A DNA stretch of 36,886 bases from a virus. Positions 20,862-29,409 of this stretch are shown here, piece by piece (the stretch's first letter is position 1; each line of letters opens with the position of its first letter). The translations under genes were made by a program, and so were the position numbers. Where the stretch lies: positions 1 through 36,886 of IMG/VR virus record IMGVR_UViG_3300036795_000442. One strand, 5' to 3'. The notes beneath the pieces were generated by a model. That model saw only the letters and a program-made list of their open reading frames with translations. It was not told the origin of the DNA and searched no databases.

Positions 20862-22972
20862 CCCTCCCGGCCACCCTCACCGGCGCGGTCAAGGTCCAGT
20901 ACTGGGACGGCGCGGCCTGGCAGGACTTCGGCGACGCGCACGACCTCGGCACCATCGTGCGCACGCGCCGCTTCAGCCTGGCGCCGCGCGAGAGCGTCAC
21001 CGCCTCCAAGATCCGCGTGGTGCGCGCCGGCGCCGACGACCTGACCGGCTCGACCTTCTCGCTCGACGCGCTGAACCTCTGGGCGGAGACGGCGGACCTG
21101 TCGCCGGTGGAGATCTACAACTTCGACTTCGACGTCATCGCGCAGCGCTACGTGCTGGTCGCCACGCCCGGCAACATCGAGGTCTACAAGGGCGACGTGC
21201 GCCAGGTGTCGGTCCCGACGCCCTACACCGCCGGCCAGGTCAGCGCCGTCACCAAGGTGCAGGAGCTGGACACCTTCCTGGCCTTCCATGTCGCCGTGCC
21301 GCCGACCCGGATCACCCGCCAGGGCGCGGACGGCGAGTGGGACAGCCGCGTGGCGGCGTTCACCAACGTGCCGCTGTTCGACTACACCGGCAGCAAGGCC
21401 GGCGGCGTCAACGAGCAACAGCAGATCACGTTCGACAGCTACGCGAACGGCGAGACCTTCAACATCACGCTGGAGGCCTTCACCACCGACCCGATCGCCT
21501 ATTCCAGCGTCGCGGCGACGATGGAGGCGAACCTCACGTCGGCACTCGAGGCGCTGGACAACGTCGGCGCTGGCGGCGTCTCGATCACCACCCTCGGGAC
21601 CGACCAGTACCAGGTCGAATTCGTCGGCGACAACGCGGCCGAGGACGTCGGCCAGATGGCGCCGGTGAGCATCCACACCGCCGCCGGCGGCGTCTTCGCC
21701 GCGACGCTGACGCAGGGCATGGGCGGCGGCGAGCCGATCATCTCGGCGACGCGCGGCTGGCCGGGCTGCGGCGCCTTCTACCAGCAGCGGCTCTACATGG
21801 GCGGCCTGGGCTCGCGCCCGCAGGACGTGCTCGGCTCCTGCATCGGCGACTTCTTCAACCTCGACACCAAGGGCGAGCCCAGCTTCGCGGCGATCAGCGA
21901 GACGCTGGACACCGACGAGGCGGTGCTGATCTACGCGCTCTACCCCGGGCGCCACCTGCAGATATTCGGCTCCTCGGCCGAGTTCTACTTCCCGACCGAG
22001 CCGATCGTGTCCCCGGCCGGCATCAAGCAGACCACGCGCCGCGGCATCGCGCCCTACACGCCGCTGGGCTTCATGGACGGCGCCACGGTGTTCGTCAGCC
22101 GCACCGGCGAGGGCCTGTGCAAGTTCCAGTTCGACCAGATCCAGCAGAGCTACACCGCCCAGTGGCTCAACGTGCTGGCGCCCGACCTGGTGCAGGGCGT
22201 CGTCGGCATGGCCTTCCGCCGCGCGCTCGGCCCGAAGGAGACCGACCAGGCGCTGCTGGTCCGCAACGACGGGCTGATCGCGATGATGATGGCGCTGCTG
22301 GACCAGAACGTGGTCGGCTTCTCGCGCTGGAGCACGGACGGCCACTTCCTGACCGCCTGCGCCGACATCGCCGGCAACATGCACGTGGCCACGCTGCGCA
22401 CCTTCGGCGCGGCGAGCGAGATCTACCTCGAGGCGGTCGACGCCACGGCCTACCTGGATCACCAGCTCGACTTCGCCGTGGACGGCGACCCGATCACGAC
22501 GGTCGACGTCCCGGCCTACCTCGACGGCGTCACCCTGACGGTGATGATCGACGGGGCCGACGCCGGCGACGTCGTGGCCGCGGACGGCGCGGTGGCGCTG
22601 CCGTATCCGGCGTTGCGCCAAGTCGCCGTCGGTCGCCTCTTCACCCCGAGCTTCGACACGCTGCCGCTCGAGACCGAGAACGATCCGCGCCCGCCGCCGG
22701 ACCGGCAGATGCGGATCGGCGAAATCTCGGTGCTGCTGGGTCCGACCGGCGGCGTGCTGCGCGCCGGCGCCAAGGGCGGCCGCGACTATCCGCTGCCGCT
22801 GAAGCGCCGCCCGGACGCGCTCTGCGACGCGGCCGACGCGGCGACGCCGTTCCAGGGCTGGACCCAGCTGAAGGACATCAGCGGCTTCTCCACCGAGGAG
22901 GCGGTCACGATTACCCAGACTCGGCCGGGCCCGCTCAACATCAAAGTTCTCTCCGTGAAGGTCGACACCTGA
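20858..22972 (+). CDS. tail tubular protein B, C-terminal part (split gene)
   Basis: This 704-residue protein starts at ATG 20858, overlapping the upstream TGA as ATGA. Residues 1-85 (AVKVQYWDGAAWQDFGD ... SKIRVVRAG) complete the beta-sandwich begun in the preceding ORF. The rest matches the body of tail tubular protein B: TRGWPGCGAFYQQRLYMGG, SRPQDVLGS, then DEAVLIYALYPGRHLQIFGS and a C-terminal GGRDYPLPLKRRP region. Combined length (161 + 704) is near T7 gp12 plus an insert. It would form the tail nozzle, and is coupled to the next gene by TGATG. Confidence 0.85.
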   Translation: MTLPATLTGAVKVQYWDGAAWQDFGDAHDLGTIVRTRRFSLAPRESVTASKIRVVRAGADDLTGSTFSLDALNLWAETADLSPVEIYNFDFDVIAQRYVLVATPGNIEVYKGDVRQVSVPTPYTAGQVSAVTKVQELDTFLAFHVAVPPTRITRQGADGEWDSRVAAFTNVPLFDYTGSKAGGVNEQQQITFDSYANGETFNITLEAFTTDPIAYSSVAATMEANLTSALEALDNVGAGGVSITTLGTDQYQVEFVGDNAAEDVGQMAPVSIHTAAGGVFAATLTQGMGGGEPIISATRGWPGCGAFYQQRLYMGGLGSRPQDVLGSCIGDFFNLDTKGEPSFAAISETLDTDEAVLIYALYPGRHLQIFGSSAEFYFPTEPIVSPAGIKQTTRRGIAPYTPLGFMDGATVFVSRTGEGLCKFQFDQIQQSYTAQWLNVLAPDLVQGVVGMAFRRALGPKETDQALLVRNDGLIAMMMALLDQNVVGFSRWSTDGHFLTACADIAGNMHVATLRTFGAASEIYLEAVDATAYLDHQLDFAVDGDPITTVDVPAYLDGVTLTVMIDGADAGDVVAADGAVALPYPALRQVAVGRLFTPSFDTLPLETENDPRPPPDRQMRIGEISVLLGPTGGVLRAGAKGGRDYPLPLKRRPDALCDAADAATPFQGWTQLKDISGFSTEEAVTITQTRPGPLNIKVLSVKVDT

Positions 22973-23559
22973 TGGCTGAAATGGTCACCACCCTGTTCGC
23001 CACGCTGGGCGCGAGCGGCGCCGCCGCCGGCGGCTCCAGCCTCGGCGGCGCGATGGCCGCCAGCGGCGCCGCCGCGGCCGGCGCCTCGGCCGCCGGCGCC
23101 AGCGCCCTCACCGCGCTCAGCGCCGGGACGTCGATGATCTCCGGCCTCTCGGCCTACGCCCAGGGGCGCCAGCAGGCGCAGGCGCTCGAGGACCAGGCGG
23201 CGAGCGAGCGCATGGCCGCCACCGGCGAGCTGACCGACGCCCAGCAGAAGGCGACGGCGATCCAGAACCAGTACAACCAGGTCGTGGCCGACCAGTTCGC
23301 CGTCGCCTCGGCCTCCGGCTACGACGTCTCGTCCGGCTCCGTGGTCGCGGCGCGCCAGTTCGCCCAGACCCAGGCCGACACGCAGATCAGCATCGTGCAG
23401 AACGGCGGCCAGATGAACGCCGCGCTGCGCCGCGCGCGCGCCTGGCAGGACCAGAACGCGGCCTCGCTGGCGACGGAGAGCGGCGCGATCACCGCCGTCC
23501 AGAAGGTCGCCCAGGGCCTGTTCGACATGGCCAGCATCGGCGGCGGCTCGGGAGCCTGA
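22972..23559 (+). CDS. internal virion protein, T7 gp14-like
   Basis: This 195-residue protein is Ala/Gly/Ser-rich over the first 60 residues, with a hydrophobic stretch that could insert into a membrane. A helical region follows (MISGLSAYAQGRQQAQALED, and NQVVADQFAVASASGYDVSSGS). The SGYDVSSGS turn followed by a long Gln-rich helix is typical of the small internal core protein of podoviruses (gp14-type), which is ejected first into the outer membrane during infection. It starts by TGATG overlap and ends four bases before the next gene. Confidence 0.75.
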   Translation: MAEMVTTLFATLGASGAAAGGSSLGGAMAASGAAAAGASAAGASALTALSAGTSMISGLSAYAQGRQQAQALEDQAASERMAATGELTDAQQKATAIQNQYNQVVADQFAVASASGYDVSSGSVVAARQFAQTQADTQISIVQNGGQMNAALRRARAWQDQNAASLATESGAITAVQKVAQGLFDMASIGGGSGA

Positions 23560-23563
23560 CGCC

Positions 23564-26323
23564 ATGCCGAACTTTTCGAGCGAGAGCTCCGGTCTCAACT
23601 TCCCGCGGCTGAACGTCGGCGACCAGGTCTCGCCCGATCCCGTGCCGCTGGCCACGTCCGGGAACGCCGGCGCGCTGGCGGAGATCTCCAACGCGGCCGA
23701 CAGCTTCGGCAAGAGCCTCACCGACCTGGCCACCCGGGCGGCGCAGAGCTCGGCGCGCGCCCAGGCCACGGCCGACGCCACCGGGGCCGGCGCGACCGGC
23801 GCCCTGACGCCGCAGAGCGACATGACCGTGTGGGGCCAGACCTACAACGAGATCGCCAAGCAGCAGCTCGGCGTGCAGCGCCAGGCCGCGCTGCGGACCT
23901 CGATGGCGCAAGCCTACGTCGACAACCAGGACGATCCGGGCGCGCTGAACAAGGCGCTGACCGACATCCAGTCCGGCTTCGGCACCACGGGCTTCGCCGA
24001 CCTCGACGCCAGCCTGGCCACCGACGCGGCGGCCCAGCGCGGCGACTACATGACCCGCGCGGCGTCGGCCCTGCGAGATCGCGCCATCGCCCAAGGCAAA
24101 GCCAACTTCGCCGACACGCTGGCGCTCGGCCTCTCCACCCTGACGCAGACCGCCAGCGGGGCGAGTTTCGACGACGCCGGTTCGACCCGCGTCACCGGTG
24201 CCTACGCCAACCTGGTGCAGAACCTGTCGAAGTACGGCCCGAAAGAGGCCTTCGACGTCGCCGGCCTCCACTTCGACGCCGATCCGACGCGCCTTGGCGC
24301 GCTCGACGCCTCCGACATCGAGAACGTCGCCGTGGGCGCCAATCGCGAAGCGAAGACCGCGTGGATCCTCGGCGCCGCCCAGCGGCTGCCGGACGCCGCG
24401 GCCAAGCAGCAGTTCGTGACCGACCTGCGCAACCGCTACGCCATCGGCGACCCGATCTTCTCCGGCGTGGACGGCAAGAGCGCTGAGACCCTGTTCGATC
24501 ACCTCGACGACGAGGCGAACAAGACCCACACCGCCGAGGCCGCGCAGCGCGAGTTGCACATTCACAACGTCAACAGCGCGATCGGCGCGCTGAGGTACGG
24601 AGCCGACGCCGACATTCCGACCATGCTGGCCGAGGCGAAGGCGTCCGACGATCCTGAGACGATCGCGGCGGCTGACTTCTGGTCGCAGGTTCCCCAGGCG
24701 ACGCGCGGCGTCTTGCGGACCGTCGTCGCGCGCTCGTTCGGGTTGATCCCGGAGCCGGGTGAAGGCATCCCGACGCAGGCCTTGGACCCGAACGGCGTGC
24801 CGATCGGGCCGGCGTTCAGCACCGCGCCGGGCGCGAACGTGCCGCCGCCGACGCTCGGCACCCGGGCGCAGCGCAACAACAACCCGGGCAACCTGACCAA
24901 CCTCGGCGGCGGCCGGCTGTGGCCGGGGCAGACCGGGACCGACGGCCGCTTCGCCATCTTCGGGACCCAGGCGGCGGGCGCCGCCGCGGCCGACCAGAAC
25001 CTGGTCGCCAAGCAGACCCAGCACGGCCTCTCGACGCTGACCCAGATCATCGGCGACCCGCAGCACGGCTGGGCGCCGGCGGCGGACGGCAACAACCCGG
25101 CCGCCTACGCCGCCGCGGTCGGCCGCGCCGCCGGCGTCGACCCGAACGCGCCGATCGACCTAGTCCACGACACGGCCCTGCGGCATCGGGTGCTGACGGC
25201 GATGTTCGGCGTCGAGAGCGGCGGCTCCGGCGCGGCGGCCGCTGCGCCGGCGCCGGCCGCGAACCCGTGGTCGCCACCAGCCGGCGTGCAGCCCGGCTCG
25301 CCGGCGGCCTACGCCTGGGCCAACACCCTGCCGGACTTCACCGCCGACCCAGTGCGCTTCGCCCAGGCCAAGGGGATCGCGAATGTGCCGCCGCTGATGC
25401 CGCAGGCCGGCTTCAGCGATCCGGCCTCGGCTGAAGCGTCGCAGTTCGCGAACGTCGTCCAGCAGCGCTGGGGCATCGCGAAGACGGTGAGCGCCAAGTA
25501 CCTTGTCCCGCAGCGCCTCTTCACCGACGCCGAGCGCGACACCCTGAAGGGCGTCCTGGCGCAGGACCCCGGCAACGCGGTCGCGCTGGCGCGCAACCTG
25601 CAGGGCGCTCTCGGCAATGACGGCGCCTCCCAGGCGCTGCGCGAGCTGGGCGAAAGCGGCCCCGACGTGCTCACCCAGTTGCATCTCGCCGACCTCGTCG
25701 TGCAGGGCGGCCAGAATAATCTCGTCAGCTCAGCCCTGGACGGCATGCGGCTGCGCGGCGAGGGCGCTGAAATTCCCAAGTGGGCGGCGCCCGGAACGAT
25801 GGGCCACGTGCGCGACTTCGACGACGTCACCCGCCAGTACGGCGCGGCGTTCCAGTACCACCCCGACGCGCTGCAGGCGATCCGCAACGTCGCCGAGGAC
25901 GCGCGCGTCTCGGACCTTCACAAAGGGCTTTCGCAGTCGCCCGACTACTACATGCAGCACGCTGCCGGCGGCACCGACCGCGGCCAGTTCGGCGCGTTCG
26001 GCGGCTTCTGGGATGTCAACGGCCGCGCCGCCTTGTTGCCTTCCTGGTTGCGCCAGGACTCGATGCCGCAGGCGCTGGAGACCCTCGGCCACGGCTGGGC
26101 GTTGACCTCGAGCGGACCGGTCCACGCCAATGGCCAGCCGTATCGGCCGGACGAACTTGGCAACATGCAGGTCGTCAGCCGGCCGGGCGGCGCCTACTGG
26201 CTCACCGATCCGAAGACCAACCAGGTGCTGCGCCGTCGCGACGGCTCGGCCTTCGAGCTCAATATGGACGACAACACCCGTCGCGCCCTCGCGGTCTCGA
26301 TGCCCAACCAGGTGCTGCACTGA
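23564..26323 (+). CDS. large internal virion protein with P5-type lytic domain
   Basis: This protein has 919 residues. Residues about 435-530 contain RNNNPGNLTNLGGGRLWPGQ, then GRFAIFGTQAAGAAAAD, QIIGDPQHGWAPAADGNNPA and AAYAAAVGRAAG. That is the pattern of structural protein P5-like muralytic domains, which help phages open the cell wall during DNA entry. Flanking regions are long helical segments as in ejection (core) proteins. By order (gp14-like, this, two more giants) it fits T7 gp15/gp16-type ejectosome components. The ATG lies four bases after the previous stop. Substrate bond specificity cannot be read from the sequence. Confidence 0.8.
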   Translation: MPNFSSESSGLNFPRLNVGDQVSPDPVPLATSGNAGALAEISNAADSFGKSLTDLATRAAQSSARAQATADATGAGATGALTPQSDMTVWGQTYNEIAKQQLGVQRQAALRTSMAQAYVDNQDDPGALNKALTDIQSGFGTTGFADLDASLATDAAAQRGDYMTRAASALRDRAIAQGKANFADTLALGLSTLTQTASGASFDDAGSTRVTGAYANLVQNLSKYGPKEAFDVAGLHFDADPTRLGALDASDIENVAVGANREAKTAWILGAAQRLPDAAAKQQFVTDLRNRYAIGDPIFSGVDGKSAETLFDHLDDEANKTHTAEAAQRELHIHNVNSAIGALRYGADADIPTMLAEAKASDDPETIAAADFWSQVPQATRGVLRTVVARSFGLIPEPGEGIPTQALDPNGVPIGPAFSTAPGANVPPPTLGTRAQRNNNPGNLTNLGGGRLWPGQTGTDGRFAIFGTQAAGAAAADQNLVAKQTQHGLSTLTQIIGDPQHGWAPAADGNNPAAYAAAVGRAAGVDPNAPIDLVHDTALRHRVLTAMFGVESGGSGAAAAAPAPAANPWSPPAGVQPGSPAAYAWANTLPDFTADPVRFAQAKGIANVPPLMPQAGFSDPASAEASQFANVVQQRWGIAKTVSAKYLVPQRLFTDAERDTLKGVLAQDPGNAVALARNLQGALGNDGASQALRELGESGPDVLTQLHLADLVVQGGQNNLVSSALDGMRLRGEGAEIPKWAAPGTMGHVRDFDDVTRQYGAAFQYHPDALQAIRNVAEDARVSDLHKGLSQSPDYYMQHAAGGTDRGQFGAFGGFWDVNGRAALLPSWLRQDSMPQALETLGHGWALTSSGPVHANGQPYRPDELGNMQVVSRPGGAYWLTDPKTNQVLRRRDGSAFELNMDDNTRRALAVSMPNQVLH

Positions 26324-28677
26324 TGCCCGGCTTCGCGGTCGATCGCCCACGCGACGACGCGCAGGATCTGCAGGACTTCAACCCGGGCACCCCGCCCGCG
26401 CCGGTTCCGTTCTGGGACTCGGTGTCGCAAAACTACGACAACTCGGTCACCAACGGCCGGCTGGGCGCGCGCGAGGACATGCTCGCCGAGGCGTTCGAGC
26501 AGCGGCACGAGCTGGTGGAGCAGCGGCTGGGTCAGAAGTTCGATTTCCCGGACGGGGTCTATCCCGGCATGTCGGAGGCGCCCCCCGGGCTGCTGGTGTC
26601 TCAGCTCGAGCTCGGCGGCGCGGGCGACGAGCCGCAGATCGCCGCTTACCGGCAGAAGTATCCGCAGCTGATGGCGGACATCCCGACCGCCGACCAGGTG
26701 CGCCAGTCGGTCGACGCCAGGCTGCAGGCGATCTCGCAGCGCGCCGGCCTGGCGTCGTCGCAGCATCCCGTCGGCGGTGTCCTCGGCAGCCTCGGCGGCG
26801 GCCTCACCGACCCCACCAACATCGCCCTCGGCCTCGCCACCGGCGGCATCGGCGACGGCGGCCCGCTGCTGGCGCGCATGGCGCTGCAGTCGGCGCTGTG
26901 GGGCGGCCTGGCGGCGGCCCAGGCTCCTGCCCGGGCGGCGGAGGCGCAGATGGTCGGCGGCGCGCCCTACGGGGCGCCGGAGGCCCTGCAGGACGTCGCC
27001 GGCGGCCTCGCGGCGGGGCCGATCTTCGAGGGCGGCGGAGCGCTGGTGAAGGCGGCGCTGCGGCCGATCCTCGGCCGGCTGTTCGACGCCTCGTTCCCCG
27101 CCGCCGAACAGATCGTGCGCGACACGCTGGCGGCCGATCCGGTGGCGCGCGGCGCGGCGATGAGCCTGGACGCCTCGGCCCGCGACGCCGCGGCCGTGGG
27201 GCCGCTGCGCGACGGCGGCGACTTCGACGCCGGAACCTACGCGCTGCAGGCCGACCAGCCGCCGCCGATGCCGGAGCCGAACGCGGACGTGGCGGACCTG
27301 TTCGCCGACCCGGCGCCGGCCTCGCCGCAGCTGGCGGACGCGGCGCAGCGGATCACGGACCCCAACGGCGCGCAGCTCTACGACGCCACCGAGTACCGCG
27401 GCCGGCCGATCTACGCCGGCCGCTTCGACCCGGGCCAGGTCGCCACGGCGCCGGAGACCTTCCAGTACAAGGCCGGCGGCGACGGCGCCGGCGTCACCGA
27501 CCGGCTGCGCGGCGTGCAGGCGTGGGACCCGGCCAGCTCCGGCAAGACCATCGTCTTCCAGGACCCGAGCGGCCAGCTGACGATCGCCGACGGACACCAG
27601 CGGCTGGCGCTGGCGCAGCGGCTGCAGCGCCAGGGCTTCGCGCCGACCCTCGACGGCCTGCTGTTCCGCCAGCAGGACGGCTGGAGCCCCGCCGAGGTCC
27701 GCACGATCGCGGCGCTGAAGAACATTAAGGAAGGCGCCGGCAGCGCGCTCGACGCGGCCAAGGTGTTCCGGGACGCGCCGGCCGCGCTGAACGACGACAG
27801 CCTGCCGGTGTCCGGGACCCTCATCCGGCAGGCGAAGGGATTGGCGCGGCTTTCGCCCGACGCGTTCGGGGCCGTGGTCAACAAGGTCATCTCCGAGCCT
27901 TACGGCGCGGCGATCGGCGGGCTCGCCGGCGCGCGGCCCGACCTGCACATGGGCCTGGTGCGGCTGCTGCACGCCGGCGAGCCCGCCAACCTCGACGAAG
28001 CCCACGCGCTGATCCGCGAAGCTCTAGTCGACGACTGGGTGCACCAGCAGGGCGCCGAAGGCGATCTCTTCGGCCACACCTCCATGCAGAGCCTGGCGAT
28101 CGGGCGCGCGAAGCTGAAGGCGTTCATCGTGCGCAGCCTGAAGGGCGATGCGCGGATCTACCAGCAACTGGTGAGGCACGCCGATGCCATCGAGGCCGGC
28201 GGCAACGTGCTCGCGCGCGACGCCAACGAGGCGGCGCTGGCGGTCGACCAGGCGGCGCTGGAGATCGTCACCAAGCTCGGCATGCGGGTCGGCCCGATCG
28301 GCGACGCCATGAACGAAGCCGCCCACGCGATCACCGACGGCGCGCGGCCGGCGGACGCCGGCAAGGGCGTGCTCGCCCGCATCCGTGGTGCGATCCAGCG
28401 CGGCGAGCGCCTCGACCTCGGCCGCGCCCAGCAGCTGGACCCGGCGCCGCCGAGCGAGAACGCGCAGGCCAAGGCCGAGGCTTTCGCCGAGCCGGCCGGC
28501 AAGGGGCAGCTGGCCCAGGTCACGCCGAAGCCGGAGGAGGCCACCGGTGAGCGCGTTGAGCCGGGGACGGAGGCGCCGCGAACGTCGGCGCTGCCGGCGG
28601 ACGATCTCTTCGGCCTGATCGAGGACGACAGACGCCCCGCGGCCGCGCTAGAGGAGTTGAGGGGATGCGCACCGTGA
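26323..28677 (+). CDS. large virion/ejection protein with ParB-like domain
   Basis: This 784-residue protein starts by TGATG overlap. Its first 30 residues (with DDAQDLQDFNPGTPPAPVPF) recur in the small membrane protein at 4073. A Gly/Ala-rich region (about 145-250) may be membrane-active. Residues about 405-432 (IVFQDPSGQLTIADGHQRLALAQRL) match the core of ParB/Srx-like domains, as in DdrB-like proteins associated with phage-delivered defence functions. A helical domain follows, and an acidic tail ends ADDLFGLIEDDRRPA. It is probably packaged and ejected with DNA; whether the ParB-like domain acts on DNA or nucleotides is unknown. Confidence 0.75.
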   Translation: MPGFAVDRPRDDAQDLQDFNPGTPPAPVPFWDSVSQNYDNSVTNGRLGAREDMLAEAFEQRHELVEQRLGQKFDFPDGVYPGMSEAPPGLLVSQLELGGAGDEPQIAAYRQKYPQLMADIPTADQVRQSVDARLQAISQRAGLASSQHPVGGVLGSLGGGLTDPTNIALGLATGGIGDGGPLLARMALQSALWGGLAAAQAPARAAEAQMVGGAPYGAPEALQDVAGGLAAGPIFEGGGALVKAALRPILGRLFDASFPAAEQIVRDTLAADPVARGAAMSLDASARDAAAVGPLRDGGDFDAGTYALQADQPPPMPEPNADVADLFADPAPASPQLADAAQRITDPNGAQLYDATEYRGRPIYAGRFDPGQVATAPETFQYKAGGDGAGVTDRLRGVQAWDPASSGKTIVFQDPSGQLTIADGHQRLALAQRLQRQGFAPTLDGLLFRQQDGWSPAEVRTIAALKNIKEGAGSALDAAKVFRDAPAALNDDSLPVSGTLIRQAKGLARLSPDAFGAVVNKVISEPYGAAIGGLAGARPDLHMGLVRLLHAGEPANLDEAHALIREALVDDWVHQQGAEGDLFGHTSMQSLAIGRAKLKAFIVRSLKGDARIYQQLVRHADAIEAGGNVLARDANEAALAVDQAALEIVTKLGMRVGPIGDAMNEAAHAITDGARPADAGKGVLARIRGAIQRGERLDLGRAQQLDPAPPSENAQAKAEAFAEPAGKGQLAQVTPKPEEATGERVEPGTEAPRTSALPADDLFGLIEDDRRPAAALEELRGCAP

Positions 28678-29162
28678 GCGACGACTTCTGGGCTCAGGTC
28701 GACCGCTCAGCCGGGCCGGGCGGCTGCTGGCCGTGGCTGCGGCGTAAGCAGAAGGGCGGCTATGGCCAGCTGCACACCGCCCTGTTCGGCCGGCCTCGCA
28801 CCCAGCTAACGCACGTCGTGGCGTTCTTTCTCCACTTCGGCTGGCAGCCGTGCAGGGCCAACGGTCTGGTGGTGCGCCATACCTGCGACAACCCTCCCTG
28901 CTGCAACCCCGCACATCTGGTGTCGGGAACGCAAAAGCAAAACGTCCGCGACGCGATCGAGCGCGGAAGGATGCGGCCGGAGCACAAGGCGCGGCCCGGG
29001 GCGGGCAACGGGCGCGCCAAGCTCGATGACCAGAAGGTCGCGGAGATACGGGCGCGGCTGACCGCGGGCGAGCCACGTCGAGCCTTGCGGCAAGAATTCG
29101 GCATAGGGGCCAGCGTAATGTCGCGCATCGCGCGTCGCGAGAGCTGGGACCACGTCGCGTAG
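28665..29162 (+). CDS. HNH homing-type endonuclease
   Basis: This protein has 165 residues. The HNH core includes His72 (VVRHTCDNPPCCNPAHLVSG), a Cys-rich zinc site (Cys74, Cys79, Cys80) and His84, followed by a QNVRDAIERGR helix. The C-terminal 45 residues (KLDDQKVAEIRARLTAG then a REFGIGASVMSRIARRESW helix pair) are a resolvase-like HTH that would provide DNA specificity. Such genes are usually freestanding homing endonucleases and selfish. It overlaps the previous gene by 13 bases and interrupts the run of ejection-protein genes. GAGGAG lies upstream of the ATG. Confidence 0.9.
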   Translation: MRTVSDDFWAQVDRSAGPGGCWPWLRRKQKGGYGQLHTALFGRPRTQLTHVVAFFLHFGWQPCRANGLVVRHTCDNPPCCNPAHLVSGTQKQNVRDAIERGRMRPEHKARPGAGNGRAKLDDQKVAEIRARLTAGEPRRALRQEFGIGASVMSRIARRESWDHVA

Positions 29163-29170
29163 GCAGCGAA

Positions 29171-29374
29171 ATGAGTCACTTCTTTATCTGGCTCGTCGGC
29201 TGTCTGATCATCTCCGCGATCTTCGCTGTCGCGAACATCGTCGGTCAGCTGGTCCTGCCGACATTCATCACGAGCCATGATCTCCGCAGGTTACTCTATC
29301 GGCTCATCGTATGGGGCCTGGTCGCCGTCGCAGGTGCGATCTTCTTCCTCGTGGCGTGGGCGCTCAATCTCTAG
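29171..29374 (+). CDS. small two-helix membrane protein (67 aa)
   Basis: This 67-residue protein has two hydrophobic segments: residues about 3-30 (IWLVGCLIISAIFAVANIVG) and 43-66 (LIVWGLVAVAGAIFFLVAWA), joined by a short charged loop HDLRRLLYR. The size and topology would fit a class II holin, but it is not next to the endolysin and lies beside the HNH gene. A moron or exclusion protein is equally possible. GC is lower than in its neighbours, consistent with recent arrival along with the HNH gene. The start is ATG 29171 with a weak ribosome-binding site. Confidence 0.6.
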   Translation: MSHFFIWLVGCLIISAIFAVANIVGQLVLPTFITSHDLRRLLYRLIVWGLVAVAGAIFFLVAWALNL

Positions 29375-29375
29375 G

Positions 29376-29409
29376 GTTGCCGCCGCCGCCGCCGCGCGAC
29401 CCTGCGGCC
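29376..29409 (+). promoter_or_regulatory. GTTGCC element, 34 nt before the ejection-protein ATG
   Basis: GTTGCC starts at 29376, one base after the TAG of the upstream gene, and the ATG follows exactly 34 bases from its first G. A [GC]ANNNT hexamer (GACCCT, 29398-29403) ends six bases before the ATG. There is no ribosome-binding site. The same geometry occurs at 32129 and 35586, suggesting a promoter giving a leaderless message. The spacer contains a GCC triplet run. Confidence 0.45.

Noticed and set aside
20846-22621. 591-codon leftward open frame opposite tail tubular protein B
   Set aside because: His/Arg/Val-rich low-complexity translation; the rightward frame matches a known virion protein.
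29171-29374. Holin call for the two-helix membrane protein
   Set aside because: Topology fits, but it is 6 kb from the endolysin and beside a mobile HNH gene; kept as an unnamed membrane protein.
29381-29397. GCC triplet run as a phase-variable tract
   Set aside because: Short, and high-GC spacers often contain such runs; no reading frame depends on it, though it could alter spacing of the GTTGCC element.
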